DNA of 64,000 nucleotides from Clostridium mobile (GTDB lineage Bacteria; Bacillota; Clostridia; Clostridiales; Clostridiaceae), in contig NZ_JAHLQF010000001.1 of assembly GCF_018918285.1 (NCBI RefSeq), positions 1,069,284 to 1,133,283 on the forward strand, given 5' to 3'. The translations under genes and the position numbers were made by a program. Shown here piece by piece: positions 53,546 through 62,479 of the stretch. Each line of letters begins with the position of its first letter. Positions within the stretch are counted from its first letter, which is position 1. The notes below the pieces were generated by a model. It ran no database searches. It was not told the DNA's origin and saw nothing but the letters and a program-made list of their open reading frames with translations.

Positions 53546-53935
53546 CTAAAGATCTTTACTTTTAAATTTACTTGGAAATTTAAATTTCTCACTCATTAAA
53601 TAACTTCTTACCATAACCAATATACCAAGTACCATAGAGCTTATAAAAATATCCCTAGAGTAATTACTTCTTATTTCACTATATAACTTTTGTGCTTTTA
53701 AAAAATACAATACTAAGATTCTTATCCATATAATTGCAAACAGTAAATTAACACCAGAAATGCATTTATAGCTTTTATACTTTTTTTCTTTTATGATCAT
53801 ATAAATATCTATCACAGTATTTATGATTATGGCTATTATTATTGGTACAATAAGATTAAAGTTTTCTGTCTTAAAGTGTAACAATATTATTATAATTAAA
53901 AATGACATCACTCCTATTTGAAGCTTTTTTAACAT
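53546..53935 (-). CDS. Hypothetical membrane protein
   Basis: The 129-residue protein has about four membrane helices, for example IGVMSFLIIIILLHFK and LIVPIIIAIIINTVIDIYMI. AAGGAGGTAAAT precedes ATG. No family is recognised. It follows the thioredoxin-like gene by 18 bases, so both may be co-transcribed. Confidence 0.55.
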   Translation of the reverse strand: MLKKLQIGVMSFLIIIILLHFKTENFNLIVPIIIAIIINTVIDIYMIIKEKKYKSYKCISGVNLLFAIIWIRILVLYFLKAQKLYSEIRSNYSRDIFISSMVLGILVMVRSYLMSEKFKFPSKFKSKDL

Positions 53936-53953
53936 ATTTACCTCCTTTAAAAC

Positions 53954-54277
53954 TTAATTTAAAAGATTATAATACTTCTGAATCTTCCCTTCTAACTCCA
54001 TAATACTTATAAATCTTGCTTCTCTAATTATTTCTTTACCCTGAGCGAACATAAGAATGCAAGGTAGTGTAAATACTGAAAATTCCCCTGCCGCCATGGT
54101 TACATTATCTATTTCTACCTTCACCATTTTAATTTTAGGGTATGACTTTAATAATTCTTCTATTTTAGACAACAAGGCATGACATACACTACAATTATTA
54201 GATGAAAAATATATAAATGCTAAATCATTTTCTTTTATAAAATCCTTAATTTCTTCTGTTGAATTTAAAGTTATCAT
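53954..54277 (-). CDS. Thioredoxin-family protein
   Basis: The 107-residue protein has the thioredoxin fold with FIYFSSNNCSVCHALLSKIE; the active site is CSVC rather than CGPC. A cis-proline site is in FTLPCILMFAQGKE. Such variant-site proteins can act as reductases or as thiol-binding scaffolds. AAAGGAGAAAAATT precedes ATG. A membrane protein gene follows it. Confidence 0.85.
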   Translation of the reverse strand: MITLNSTEEIKDFIKENDLAFIYFSSNNCSVCHALLSKIEELLKSYPKIKMVKVEIDNVTMAAGEFSVFTLPCILMFAQGKEIIREARFISIMELEGKIQKYYNLLN

Positions 54278-54467
54278 AATTTTTCTCCTTTGTGAAAGAC
54301 TGTAATCAACTCATTATAATTCTATTCCTATTTTTATTCCTATAATTAGCTACCTATATTTTACCATAATATTGTATGTGATTTATAGGGTTGATAATTT
54401 ATTTTAAAACACTATTACAATACTTAGCATAGTATACATTAAGTAACCACTAACATTTGGAGGTATA

Positions 54468-54797
54468 ATGTATAGTATTTTAATTAATAGAGCTGCTAGA
54501 AAGCTTACCTTGTATAAAGACGGAAAGTTTTTTAGACAATACACCGTTGCAATTGGTAAACCTTCTACCCCTACTCCCGTAGGAAACTTTAGAATAATAA
54601 ATAAAGCAGTTAATCCTGGTGGCCCTTTTGGTGCAAGATGGCTTGGACTTTCAATTAGAGGATATGGTATACATGGCACAAATAATCCATCATCCATTGG
54701 GAAGGCTATTTCTAATGGGTGCATTAGGATGCATAATAGAAATGTAATTGAGTTATTTAATCTTGTACCTATTGGTACTCCTGTTAGGATTGTATAA
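54468..54797 (+). CDS. L,D-transpeptidase (YkuD domain)
   Basis: The 109-residue protein is a bare YkuD domain: RAARKLTLYKDGKFFRQYTV, then GKPSTPTPVGNFRI, IHGTNNPSSIGKAISNGCIR with catalytic Cys in SNGCIRM. These enzymes form 3-3 peptidoglycan cross-links. No signal peptide is visible, so export must use another route or the protein acts inside the forespore or cell. GGAGGTATA precedes ATG. Confidence 0.92.
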   Translation: MYSILINRAARKLTLYKDGKFFRQYTVAIGKPSTPTPVGNFRIINKAVNPGGPFGARWLGLSIRGYGIHGTNNPSSIGKAISNGCIRMHNRNVIELFNLVPIGTPVRIV

Positions 54798-54802
54798 AAA
54801 TC

Positions 54803-54848
54803 AAAATACTAGAAGAAACTGCCCAGCAATTTCTTCTAGTATTTTTTT
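54803..54848. terminator. Bidirectional terminator between the L,D-transpeptidase and NUDIX genes
   Basis: AATACTAGAAGAAA pairs with TTTCTTCTAGTATT perfectly and is followed by TTTTTTT. The last bases of the NUDIX gene lie within the hairpin. Confidence 0.8.
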
Positions 54849-55258
54849 AAGTACTCTATGACCTTTTCTTGAAGATATGGCTGAATAAGCGGATATGTTA
54901 AGCTCGAAGGAAGTTCATTAAATAACTGTATTTTTTCTATTTCTAACTCTGGAAGCTTCCCCAATTCAAAAACTTCTGCATAAAACATTCGTCCATAACT
55001 TTTAACATTGTCTATGGTTACTGAATAATCAAAAACAGGCTCTATATTATATTTTAAAGCTCCTGTTTCTTCATAAAGTTCTCTTTTAGCGGTATAATTT
55101 ATGTCCTCCCCTTTTTCTCTATGCCCTCCAGGTATTTCCCAAGTAGTCCTTTCTTTATGCTTTGCTAATATCCATTCATTCTTATATCTGCTACTAATTA
55201 TGGCAAATTCTAAGTTTTCATCTTCAACTTTACCAATTTCATAAAAATCTATTTTCAT
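54836..55258 (-). CDS. NUDIX hydrolase
   Basis: The start is ATG 55258, 6 bases after AAAAGGAAGTG. The Nudix box is complete: GGHREKGEDINYTAKRELYE followed by ETGA (Gx5Ex7REUxEEx GU). The substrate is a nucleoside diphosphate derivative but cannot be named. The end is merged with the shared terminator. The protein has about 140 residues. Confidence 0.9.
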   Translation of the reverse strand: MKIDFYEIGKVEDENLEFAIISSRYKNEWILAKHKERTTWEIPGGHREKGEDINYTAKRELYEETGALKYNIEPVFDYSVTIDNVKSYGRMFYAEVFELGKLPELEIEKIQLFNELPSSLTYPLIQPYLQEKVIEYLKKY

Positions 55259-55426
55259 GTGTTTCACTTCCTTTTTCCTCTTTTATTCCATCCATAGTTC
55301 TCGAAATATTAGACCTATATTATTAATGTGGTTATTTATGCTTTGAAAATTATTATTTATTCTTATTTAATTATACATTAAAGGTTTATAATCAACTATG
55401 TAATTTACAAATTTTCAACTGTAAAG

Positions 55427-55475
55427 AAGAGCCTGTCTCAAAATTATTTAAAAATATTTTTGAAACGGGCCCTTG
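55427..55475. terminator. Hairpin in the gap before the YbjQ gene
   Basis: GAGCCTGTCTCAAAA pairs with TTTTGAAACGGGCCC with mismatches. It lies 57 bases downstream of the YbjQ gene end on the minus strand and is like the lanC terminator (GCTGTCTC) in its stem. Confidence 0.5.
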
Positions 55476-55531
55476 ATTAGGTTTTGTATATATATATATT
55501 TAAGGCTTATTATTTAAAAATGTTTATATTT

Positions 55532-55852
55532 TTATTCTATAACTACTGCAGTACCAGAAGCTGTAACCATCAACATATTTCCACCTTGACCTAACACTTC
55601 ATAATCTATGTCCACTCCAACAACTGCGTTAGCTCCCATAGACCTAGCTCTGTTTTCAAGCTCTCTTAAAGCGTTTTCCCTAGCTTGAATCAGTTCTCCT
55701 TCATAAGATCCTGAGCGTCCTCCAAAAAAGTTAGACAATCCAGCTGCAAAATCCTTTAAAAAATTTACACCTGAGATTACTTCTCCGAAAGCTATTCCTT
55801 TGTATTCAAGTATCTTTCTTCCTTCAATTGCGTTTGTAGTTGTAACTATCAT
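55532..55852 (-). CDS. YbjQ/UPF0145 family protein
   Basis: The 106-residue protein has the full YbjQ pattern: [53 protein letters not shown] and [13 protein letters not shown]. The family is a heavy-metal-binding-like pentameric fold of unknown function. GGAGGAATAAACT precedes ATG. Confidence 0.92.
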   Translation of the reverse strand: MIVTTTNAIEGRKILEYKGIAFGEVISGVNFLKDFAAGLSNFFGGRSGSYEGELIQARENALRELENRARSMGANAVVGVDIDYEVLGQGGNMLMVTASGTAVVIE

Positions 55853-56007
55853 AGTTTATTCCTCCAACTTTTCTTAATATAAGTCTCTACTACTATTATA
55901 AATCTTTAAATTTATTAAATACATTAATTTTTCCTTAAATTTATGTATAATCTACCATATATATCATATTTTTTATTTTCAAGTGCCGTAAATATATAAT
56001 ATGAAAA

Positions 56008-56982
56008 CTAATGACCAACTATTTTAATAACAGCCCTGTCTTGCACATGGATTTTAACTGTTCCACCTATAGGAAATGTAAATCTTGGATCTGTGTGTCC
56101 AAAATTTAAGTTTGCTACTACTGGAATATCATCTAATTCTTTTTTAGTTTTTATTATTTTGATTAATATTTCCTTTGAAACATTAGATTCTTTTTGGAAT
56201 CTACCAATCAATATACCTTTCACTTTATTAAAATTAGGTTGGTGGATTAGTGATTGTAAGTCTCTATCAAAAGTTTCTGCGTTGCTTTCTAAATCATCTT
56301 CAATAAATAATATAGAATTAGTTAGATTTGGCATAAACTCTGTACCTTGTAAAAGATTAAAAGTACATAAATTTCCTCCTAAGATTTTACCTTCACTTGT
56401 TCCTTTGTTGATTATTAATACACCTTCATCCTCAATAAATTTTCTGTTATGTTGATCTAAAAACCAAAGATCAACACTCCAATGAGTAGAATTTTCTACT
56501 ATAAATTCCTCCTCTGCCATAAGGCATTTTTTAAAATATTCTTCTGTGTATTCATTGCCTTTTATCATACCAAACGTAGAAAAATGAGGTCCTGAATAGG
56601 TAACTAAACCGCTCTTTTTATATATTGCATTTTGAAGAGCAGTAATGTCTGAAAACCCACAAAATATTTTAGGATTGTCCTTAATAATTTCATAATCAAT
56701 ATATTTTAATAATTGATTGGAGTTATATCCACCTATAGTGGTTAGAATCCCTTTTACATTACTATCCCTAAAAGCCTCATGTAAATCTTCTATTCTATCC
56801 TCTATGCTGGAAGATGAAAACTCATCTATTTTTTCAGCATTCTTTGAAAATGTTACTTTGAGTCCTAATTTCCCTAAAGCTTCTATGGATATTTTCCTTT
56901 GCTCTAAATCTATAATTCCTAGACTTCTTGAAGGTGAAATTACTCTTATTTCATCTCCTGATTTTAATTTGTTTGGAATCAT
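56008..56982 (-). CDS. S66 peptidase, LD-carboxypeptidase/MccF type
   Basis: The 324-residue protein has IRVISPSRSLGIID, then the nucleophile motif TTIGGYNSNQLLKYID (Ser near residue 100), FIEDDLESNAETFDRDL (Glu) and ANLNFGHTDPRFTFPIGG (His). The Ser-Glu-His triad of S66 is complete. Members include LD-carboxypeptidases of peptidoglycan recycling and MccF, which inactivates microcin C. The YSGPHFSTFG stretch is typical of the MccF branch. GGGGGCGATAAAA precedes ATG. Confidence 0.9.
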   Translation of the reverse strand: MIPNKLKSGDEIRVISPSRSLGIIDLEQRKISIEALGKLGLKVTFSKNAEKIDEFSSSSIEDRIEDLHEAFRDSNVKGILTTIGGYNSNQLLKYIDYEIIKDNPKIFCGFSDITALQNAIYKKSGLVTYSGPHFSTFGMIKGNEYTEEYFKKCLMAEEEFIVENSTHWSVDLWFLDQHNRKFIEDEGVLIINKGTSEGKILGGNLCTFNLLQGTEFMPNLTNSILFIEDDLESNAETFDRDLQSLIHQPNFNKVKGILIGRFQKESNVSKEILIKIIKTKKELDDIPVVANLNFGHTDPRFTFPIGGTVKIHVQDRAVIKIVGH

Positions 56983-57027
56983 TTTTATCGCCCCCTTAGT
57001 TTTTAACTAAAAACTTTCTTACATTTA

Positions 57028-57120
57028 CTAACGCCCAATACTTTGTACTCCTGTTATATCATTTAGTATCCAATGGCCATTATGATCCTTTATAAAAAAG
57101 CTTTTTTTCTTATAACTCAT
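57028..57120 (-). pseudogene. C-terminal gene remnant
   Basis: A 30-codon frame (MSYKKKSFFIKDHNGHWILN..., ending GVQSIGR) has no ribosome binding site and looks like a gene C-terminus. Family not recognised. Confidence 0.3.
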
Positions 57121-57127
57121 ATATGGT

Positions 57128-57718
57128 CTAACTTATTCTAATTAAATTTGCGTATCCTATAAACATTACAATACCAATTAAAACAACATATGCTATTGCC
57201 CTAAAGTTTCTTTTTTCATTAATTTCATTATCTTTTTTATTTATAAACTCATTCAATAATTTATCTACTTCTTCCTTCTGCTCTTCATCTACTTCTAATT
57301 CTCTTTCAATAATTTTATTTCTTCTTCCCAAGGTTTCAAGTTGAATTTTATTCTCAGATATCCATGTATAACTTTTGATTTTATTCCATTTAATAAAACG
57401 ACAAGAATTAGAAGTACTTGAGTATGTGCCACCTTTAGTTACTCCTAACGCTTGCCTACTTAAAAGATTTAAAATACCTATCTGTATCCAAGTAAACCCT
57501 TGTAAAATTTCTTTTATATCAATACTCTTGTTTTTTATATAAAATAATATATGAACGCTTGTTATACATATCCATAATACTAATATCACAACATATAAAA
57601 TTGAAATTTTTTTTCTTCTTGTTTGAATAATAAATTTACCAGCAGAAATTTTTTCATATAAACCGTATAACAAAAAACAACTCATTATTATATTTAAAAT
57701 AATATAATAATTTATCAT
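57128..57718 (-). CDS. DUF5673-type membrane protein
   Basis: The start is ATG 57718, behind GGGGGGAAATAAGAGC. The 196-residue protein has four membrane helices and a PH-like C-terminal region with FIKWNKIKSYTWISENKIQL and EVDEEQKEEVDKLLNEFI, the usual DUF5673 arrangement. A last helix (about 175-193) ends the protein. It probably acts in the membrane; no function is known. Confidence 0.7.
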   Translation of the reverse strand: MINYYIILNIIMSCFLLYGLYEKISAGKFIIQTRRKKISILYVVILVLWICITSVHILFYIKNKSIDIKEILQGFTWIQIGILNLLSRQALGVTKGGTYSSTSNSCRFIKWNKIKSYTWISENKIQLETLGRRNKIIERELEVDEEQKEEVDKLLNEFINKKDNEINEKRNFRAIAYVVLIGIVMFIGYANLIRIS

Positions 57719-57826
57719 GCTCTTATTTCCCCCCATATCCCTAATTCCATATTATTACAGCATTAACCATTCATTACTTAATTTATTGAATATCCATGTT
57801 ATTTTTTAAATAATAATATTTACCAA

Positions 57827-58534
57827 TTATTTTACGGATGCAATAAAAACCATAAAGGATATTACTAAAGCCATTATACTTAATACTATATATCCAAATT
57901 TATAGAAAAAAATATATTCTTCCGAAAATTCCACTTTATCATAGTTTTTAAACATCCAGCGCTCGCCAAAAAATTTCATGTTTTTAGAATATTTTAATAC
58001 TAAAATCCCTATAAAAAGAAAGATAATTGCTATAAGCAAACCACCTAAATGCCCCCTAATTTTTATATCTTCTCTCAGTATTGTTTTTATTATGAATCCT
58101 TTAGGATATTTTTCTTCAAATGATCCATTTAGTACATTTTTATCAGCAAAATAATTATTAACCTCTATGGTACCATCTTCGTTAAGTAAACGCCCACTTT
58201 TATATTCAACTTTATATACTTCATTATCTGGGTAATATAAATAATATATTCCATCAGCTTCTCTAATCTTTATAGTGCCATAATCTTTTAAAGTCTTTAT
58301 TTCAAATGTATATATGTCATCATTCTTATTTACAGTAAAATAGTTGTATTCAGATGATTTATATACATAACTGTCCCCTTCAATACTTTCTTTGTAAAAG
58401 CTTTCTCTAAAATAAATACCTTTCTGAAAGAAAATACTGAAATACCATGCTATTAGACATAATGATAGTATAGCTATAATATTATAAGTTTTTTTATTGT
58501 TATAATAAAACTCTTTTACACTATTCCCCATCAT
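57827..58534 (-). CDS. Hypothetical membrane protein
   Basis: The 235-residue protein has a first helix (about 18-33), a large beta-rich extracellular loop with YNYFTVNKNDDIYTFEIKTL, and two C-terminal helices (about 158-175 and 210-232). It resembles DUF3592-type proteins in layout only. GGGGGAT lies just before ATG. Family uncertain. Confidence 0.55.
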   Translation of the reverse strand: MMGNSVKEFYYNNKKTYNIIAILSLCLIAWYFSIFFQKGIYFRESFYKESIEGDSYVYKSSEYNYFTVNKNDDIYTFEIKTLKDYGTIKIREADGIYYLYYPDNEVYKVEYKSGRLLNEDGTIEVNNYFADKNVLNGSFEEKYPKGFIIKTILREDIKIRGHLGGLLIAIIFLFIGILVLKYSKNMKFFGERWMFKNYDKVEFSEEYIFFYKFGYIVLSIMALVISFMVFIASVK

Positions 58535-58553
58535 ATCCCCCTTAAATATTTAA

Positions 58554-59009
58554 TTACTCACTGAAAATACTTAAATACTCTCCATAACCCTCTTCCTCTA
58601 ATTTTTCAACAGGTATGAACTTCAATGCTGCACTATTTATGCAATATCTTAATCCACCTTTCTCCCTTGGGCCATCATTAAATACATGACCTAAATGAGA
58701 ATCTGAACGTTTGGTTCTTACTTCTATTCTATTCATATTATAGGTAAAATCCTCCTTCTCTTTAATTGAAGATTTATCTATAGGTTTAGTAAAACTTGGC
58801 CAACCACAGCCAGAATCAAACTTATCCTTTGATGTAAATAAAGGCTCCCCGCTGCATACATCAACATATATCCCTTCTTTTTTATTGTTCCAATATTCAT
58901 TTTCAAAAGGTTTTTCTGTAGCATTTTCCTGTGTTACCTTGTATTGAAGTGGAGTAAGCTTTTTCCTTAATTCCTCGTTTTTTAATTTCATACGCTTTTT
59001 ATTTTCCAT
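58554..59009 (-). CDS. msrB: Peptide-methionine (R)-S-oxide reductase
   Basis: The start is ATG 59009, behind GAGGTG. The protein (about 151 residues) has [37 protein letters not shown] with catalytic Cys in RYCINSAAL. It lacks the extra CxxC pairs, so it is of the type without structural zinc. MsrB reduces methionine-R-sulfoxide and protects against oxidative damage. Confidence 0.95.
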   Translation of the reverse strand: MENKKRMKLKNEELRKKLTPLQYKVTQENATEKPFENEYWNNKKEGIYVDVCSGEPLFTSKDKFDSGCGWPSFTKPIDKSSIKEKEDFTYNMNRIEVRTKRSDSHLGHVFNDGPREKGGLRYCINSAALKFIPVEKLEEEGYGEYLSIFSE

Positions 59010-59224
59010 AAAATTCACCTCAAATAATTTAATTTTAGAGATAGTTTGCGTAAATATCCTACATAATATTTACAATACTATATTTTTCTCCATTTGCTAC
59101 TTATTTTAAGTTATCATTGATTATATTTATATCAGAACTCCAAAGATATGTGCTCATCCAAAGCTTCCATGACATAGATTGCTATCCTATATTAGAGTTA
59201 ATTGTAAATTCATAATTTATTTCC

Positions 59225-59812
59225 TTACCTAATTTGCCTTAATTGTGTTATGATTCGGTCATATACCTTTTTAAATTTAGTTCTATTGTCAGGTAATAAT
59301 TCTATGTTACATAATAAAGCTACTTTTTCAGCAACATCTTGAATTGATAGGTTTTCTGTATCTATATATTGTTTAAAGATTTCATTTGACAATCCTTCTA
59401 TACATCTGTCTATTTGCTTGGCTGCCCATGAATTTTTACCTTCCCCACGACTTCTTAATCTTTTAAGTAAAGTTTCTTTTGAAGATGATAAAACAAAATG
59501 CTTTACTTCAACTCCATCATTCCTTAGTTTTAAAATAATTTCTTTAAAATATTGTGGATTAACTATGGTCATAGGCACAATTATTGTACCTCCATATTCC
59601 TGAGCAATATATTTTAGCATAGAAAAATTAAATTCCCTCCACATTGGGCAATCCTGAAAATCATTGCTATTCAAATTTTTTGGTATGTTTTTTCTAATGA
59701 AAAACCCTGTCTTCTCTGGATCATATACAAATGAATTAGGAATTCTTCTATGCAGTTCAAAAGCCGTTTGTGATTTTCCAGAGCCAAATGCACCATTTAT
59801 CCATATTATCAT
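59225..59812 (-). CDS. tmrB: TmrB-like P-loop kinase-fold protein
   Basis: The 195-residue protein starts [20 protein letters not shown] with Walker A GAFGSGKS and continues [39 protein letters not shown] and [20 protein letters not shown]. This is the layout of TmrB from Bacillus, which gives tunicamycin resistance. It may phosphorylate or bind a nucleoside antibiotic. GAGGTAATAGCT precedes ATG. Confidence 0.88.
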   Translation of the reverse strand: MIIWINGAFGSGKSQTAFELHRRIPNSFVYDPEKTGFFIRKNIPKNLNSNDFQDCPMWREFNFSMLKYIAQEYGGTIIVPMTIVNPQYFKEIILKLRNDGVEVKHFVLSSSKETLLKRLRSRGEGKNSWAAKQIDRCIEGLSNEIFKQYIDTENLSIQDVAEKVALLCNIELLPDNRTKFKKVYDRIITQLRQIR

Positions 59813-59880
59813 AGCTATTACCTCGCTCTAATTTATATAATTTAATTATTTTTAACAACTATAAAATAACTTTTCTTTTT

Positions 59881-60339
59881 TTACATATATTTATAATTAA
59901 TCTCATAAAACACCTCATCTTCGGCTTCAAATCCAGTTATGAACTGTTTGAATCCAAAGCTTAAGTATAACTTCTTTGCTACTATACTATCTGGATGAAA
60001 ACTTAAATATATTTTACTCGGTTTTGCTTCTTCCTTTATTCTATTTAGTAAAAGCTCTAAACCGTGTTTTCCATATCCTTTTCCTTGATATTGTTCATCA
60101 ATCATAAAGCGAATCAGCCATGTACAATCAATTTCTTCACCATCTTCTCCATACATTGCAAACCCTACCATTTTATCATCTATATACATGCCAATAGTTA
60201 CCCATTCAGGATGAAACTTTGATTCTGCAATAGATGCTGCATTACTATGTGGTAAATATTTTTCTTGTTCTTTTGATATTTTTAAATCAATACATTCTTT
60301 TAAATTTTTTTCTGTAATATTCTTAAAATATATATTCAT
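59881..60339 (-). CDS. GNAT acetyltransferase
   Basis: The start is ATG 60339, 7 bases after AGAGGAG. The 152-residue protein has the GNAT core with WLIRFMIDEQYQGKGYGKHG (loop QGKGYG) and KLYLSFGFKQF near the end. It resembles the BltD/SpeG-like branch (spermidine-type), but the substrate is not proven. Confidence 0.85.
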   Translation of the reverse strand: MNIYFKNITEKNLKECIDLKISKEQEKYLPHSNAASIAESKFHPEWVTIGMYIDDKMVGFAMYGEDGEEIDCTWLIRFMIDEQYQGKGYGKHGLELLLNRIKEEAKPSKIYLSFHPDSIVAKKLYLSFGFKQFITGFEAEDEVFYEINYKYM

Positions 60340-60450
60340 ATATAATCTCCTCTTTTTACATTTCATATATTTTTCAATTATTTATCTGTAGTCTTAAAAC
60401 TATTATACTATATTTTCATTTATATCTATAATTTAGCATTAATTTAAATA

Positions 60451-60490
60451 AAAATAGCACTTCCTAATAAATGAAAGGAAGTGCTATTTT
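60451..60490 (-). terminator. Terminator of the RimJ/RimL-type GNAT gene
   Basis: AAAATAGCACTTCCT pairs with AGGAAGTGCTATTTT perfectly and is followed by T-runs in both directions. It terminates 60492-61028 (minus) and perhaps a plus-strand transcript. Confidence 0.8.
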
Positions 60491-60491
60491 T

Positions 60492-61028
60492 TTATTTAGT
60501 CTGTTCCCAATCTTCTCTTAAAATTCCCATTAAAATATCATCATAGTATTTTCCGTCTCTATATAATTCTTGTCTCAAAACACCCTCCACTTTAAAGCCA
60601 CATTTTTTATAACTTTTCATAGCTCTTTCATTAAAGGAAAATACATTTAACTTAACTTTATTTATATTAATTTGTTCAAATATAAACTTCACAAGGATTT
60701 TTATGGCATCTGTACCATAGCCTTTTCCCCAATAATCCTTATCCCCAATAAATATTCCAATCACTGTCACACTATTTTTCCAATCTATAGAATTGATTCC
60801 ACATCCGCCGATGTATTTACTATCTTCTAAAGTCTCTATTGCAAAACTATATTCATTCTTTGTAGAAGAAATACTTTCAACCCATTTCTCCTCATCTTCT
60901 AATGTTATAGGATAAGGTATCCCTGGATTTAAAAGTCTTTTTACTTCTGAATCATTAACATAATTTTGTGCAGCTTTTATATCCTCTTTCCTATATTCTC
61001 TTAATCTTACTTTCTCACCTGTATACAT
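60492..61028 (-). CDS. GNAT acetyltransferase, RimJ/RimL type
   Basis: The 178-residue protein has the RimJ/RimL layout: VRLREYRKEDIKAAQNYVND, IFIGDKDYWGKGYGTDAIKI (acetyl-CoA loop WGKGYG), LNVFSFNERAMKSYKKCGFK and VEGVLRQELYRDGKYYDDIL. These acetylate ribosomal-protein or small-molecule N-termini. GGGGGCAAATTGCA precedes ATG. Confidence 0.88.
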   Translation of the reverse strand: MYTGEKVRLREYRKEDIKAAQNYVNDSEVKRLLNPGIPYPITLEDEEKWVESISSTKNEYSFAIETLEDSKYIGGCGINSIDWKNSVTVIGIFIGDKDYWGKGYGTDAIKILVKFIFEQININKVKLNVFSFNERAMKSYKKCGFKVEGVLRQELYRDGKYYDDILMGILREDWEQTK

Positions 61029-61140
61029 TGCAATTTGCCCCCTTTTGTTAGTTAAGTAAAGAACTCTTAATTTGAAAATATCCCCATTCCCACCCTCACT
61101 AAAATTATAATTAGTACATGGTAGTTACATTTACATTCTA

Positions 61141-61252
61141 TTTGTACTCATGTTACATTTATGGGCCTAATTTGTTAACTGTGGATTCGAACCACTGGCA
61201 CTGCCCCCATGCCGCCACTATCCAACTTTCCCTGTTGGCGGGTTTGTACTCA
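61141..61252. other. GC-rich intergenic island between direct repeats
   Basis: The decamer TTTGTACTCA occurs at 61141-61150 and again at 61243-61252. Between them lies a GC-rich part (for example CTGCCCCCATGCCGCCACTA and CCCTGTTGGCGGG) in an otherwise AT-rich 340-base gap. A T-arm-like GTGGATTCGAACCAC is present, but no whole tRNA folds. The rest of the gap (61029-61368) has no gene I can support. Confidence 0.45.
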
Positions 61253-61368
61253 CCTTATAAATTTTAGCTACCTTCTTAAAAGTTCTTCTATACTTCTATT
61301 AATAATCTCCTAACTAACTATTTCTAATATTCCTATGTGTTAATGCATAACTATTTTATCTTCATTCG

Positions 61369-61824
61369 TTACAGCAAATCTATATTCCAATTCATTCCTT
61401 GAATTTTTGTATCCAATAATCTAAATTCTTTTGATAATTCATCTATTTTCTTTTGAATTTCTCTAACATTTATTGTGATGGAAAACTTCACCTCTGATCT
61501 ACTGTATCTATCTTGTCTTACTGTAGCAGCCTCTACTAGATGAGTAAGTATGAGTCTTTTGTCCCAAATCCTCTCTCTTTCTGCTAAGGCATCTGCCAAA
61601 CTCATACTATCATTAAATTTTGTTTGTGAATTTGTTTTATTTATTCTTTTTATTATATCTGTCACTTCATATAAGCATCTATCTAGCTCCTGAAGTAATA
61701 AATCAGGAGATTCCATAGGCTCGTCCCCTTCTTGAACTTTAGCATTATTCGTAAGCCTATTTTTAAGCTGCTCTATTCTTTTTTGATAATCTGATCTTAA
61801 AATTAAAGCTTCAGCAAGCTTCAT
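61369..61824 (-). CDS. DIP1984 family protein
   Basis: The start is ATG 61824, 5 bases after AGGGGTG. The 151-residue helical protein has KLAEALILRSDYQKRIEQLK at its beginning, LADALAERERIWDKRLILTH and a C-terminal QKKIDELSKEFRLLDTKIQG, the DIP1984 pattern. It forms coiled-coil-like helices; some members are called septicolysin. Function unknown. Confidence 0.85.
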   Translation of the reverse strand: MKLAEALILRSDYQKRIEQLKNRLTNNAKVQEGDEPMESPDLLLQELDRCLYEVTDIIKRINKTNSQTKFNDSMSLADALAERERIWDKRLILTHLVEAATVRQDRYSRSEVKFSITINVREIQKKIDELSKEFRLLDTKIQGMNWNIDLL

Positions 61825-61912
61825 AATATCACCCCTATTTTTAACTTTTATTTTTAAAAAAACTTTCATTTCTAAAAAATTTTCACTTATATAAATTTCA
61901 ACTATATTAACA

Positions 61913-62479
61913 TTATTTTGAAAGATAATCAACTAATTTGCTTATTCTATCCTTCACATGGTCAGGTAATTCTTGCTTCATTGCTCTCTTTAATAGATCT
62001 ATATGTTTTGTACCATGTTTTAATAAATAATTTTCTATAATTTCCACCTTGTAATCTCTATTAGGAATTAGTTGATATGCAACATACCAATCCTCTAATG
62101 AAGCTAATGGAATATTTATGCCATCTAATTCCATGGATGACGTTATTGAATTTTCATCAAAAACATATTCATATTGTCCATTTTCATGATTAATTATAAA
62201 ACCACCCATAATGTCTACATCTACATTATTTACTTTATATTCACCAAAATATTTCGTAAGATATGTAGTAGTTTTCCCCTTTTCTTCTCCTACTCCTAGA
62301 CTTTTAAATATATTATCTACTTTTTCCTTATGCTCTAAGTCTATGAGAATATCTATATCGCTAGGACTATCTACTAACCCATAATGGTTTAACAATATAG
62401 AAGCTCCTACTGCCCACTTCACTCCTTCATGGTTAAGCTTTTCTCCTATATATCTTAATGTTTCAAACATTATACTCAT
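61913..62479 (-). CDS. Nucleotidyltransferase-fold protein
   Basis: The 188-residue protein has the nucleotidyltransferase motif SPSDIDILIDLEHKEKV after a start LRYIGEKLNHEGVKWAVGAS. The two Asp residues D-I-D are metal ligands; a third acidic strand is in VNNVDVDIMGGF. It is related to minimal or aminoglycoside-type nucleotidyltransferases. Its start overlaps the preceding gene's stop (TGATG). Confidence 0.8.
   Translation of the reverse strand: MSIMFETLRYIGEKLNHEGVKWAVGASILLNHYGLVDSPSDIDILIDLEHKEKVDNIFKSLGVGEEKGKTTTYLTKYFGEYKVNNVDVDIMGGFIINHENGQYEYVFDENSITSSMELDGINIPLASLEDWYVAYQLIPNRDYKVEIIENYLLKHGTKHIDLLKRAMKQELPDHVKDRISKLVDYLSK

Noticed and set aside
54404-54724. Minus-strand frame opposite the L,D-transpeptidase
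   Set aside because: The plus strand encodes a complete YkuD active site with ribosome binding site; the reverse frame has none.
61171-61215. Possible tRNA gene (T-arm-like GTGGATTCGAACCAC)
   Set aside because: No matching acceptor, D or anticodon stems can be folded around it.
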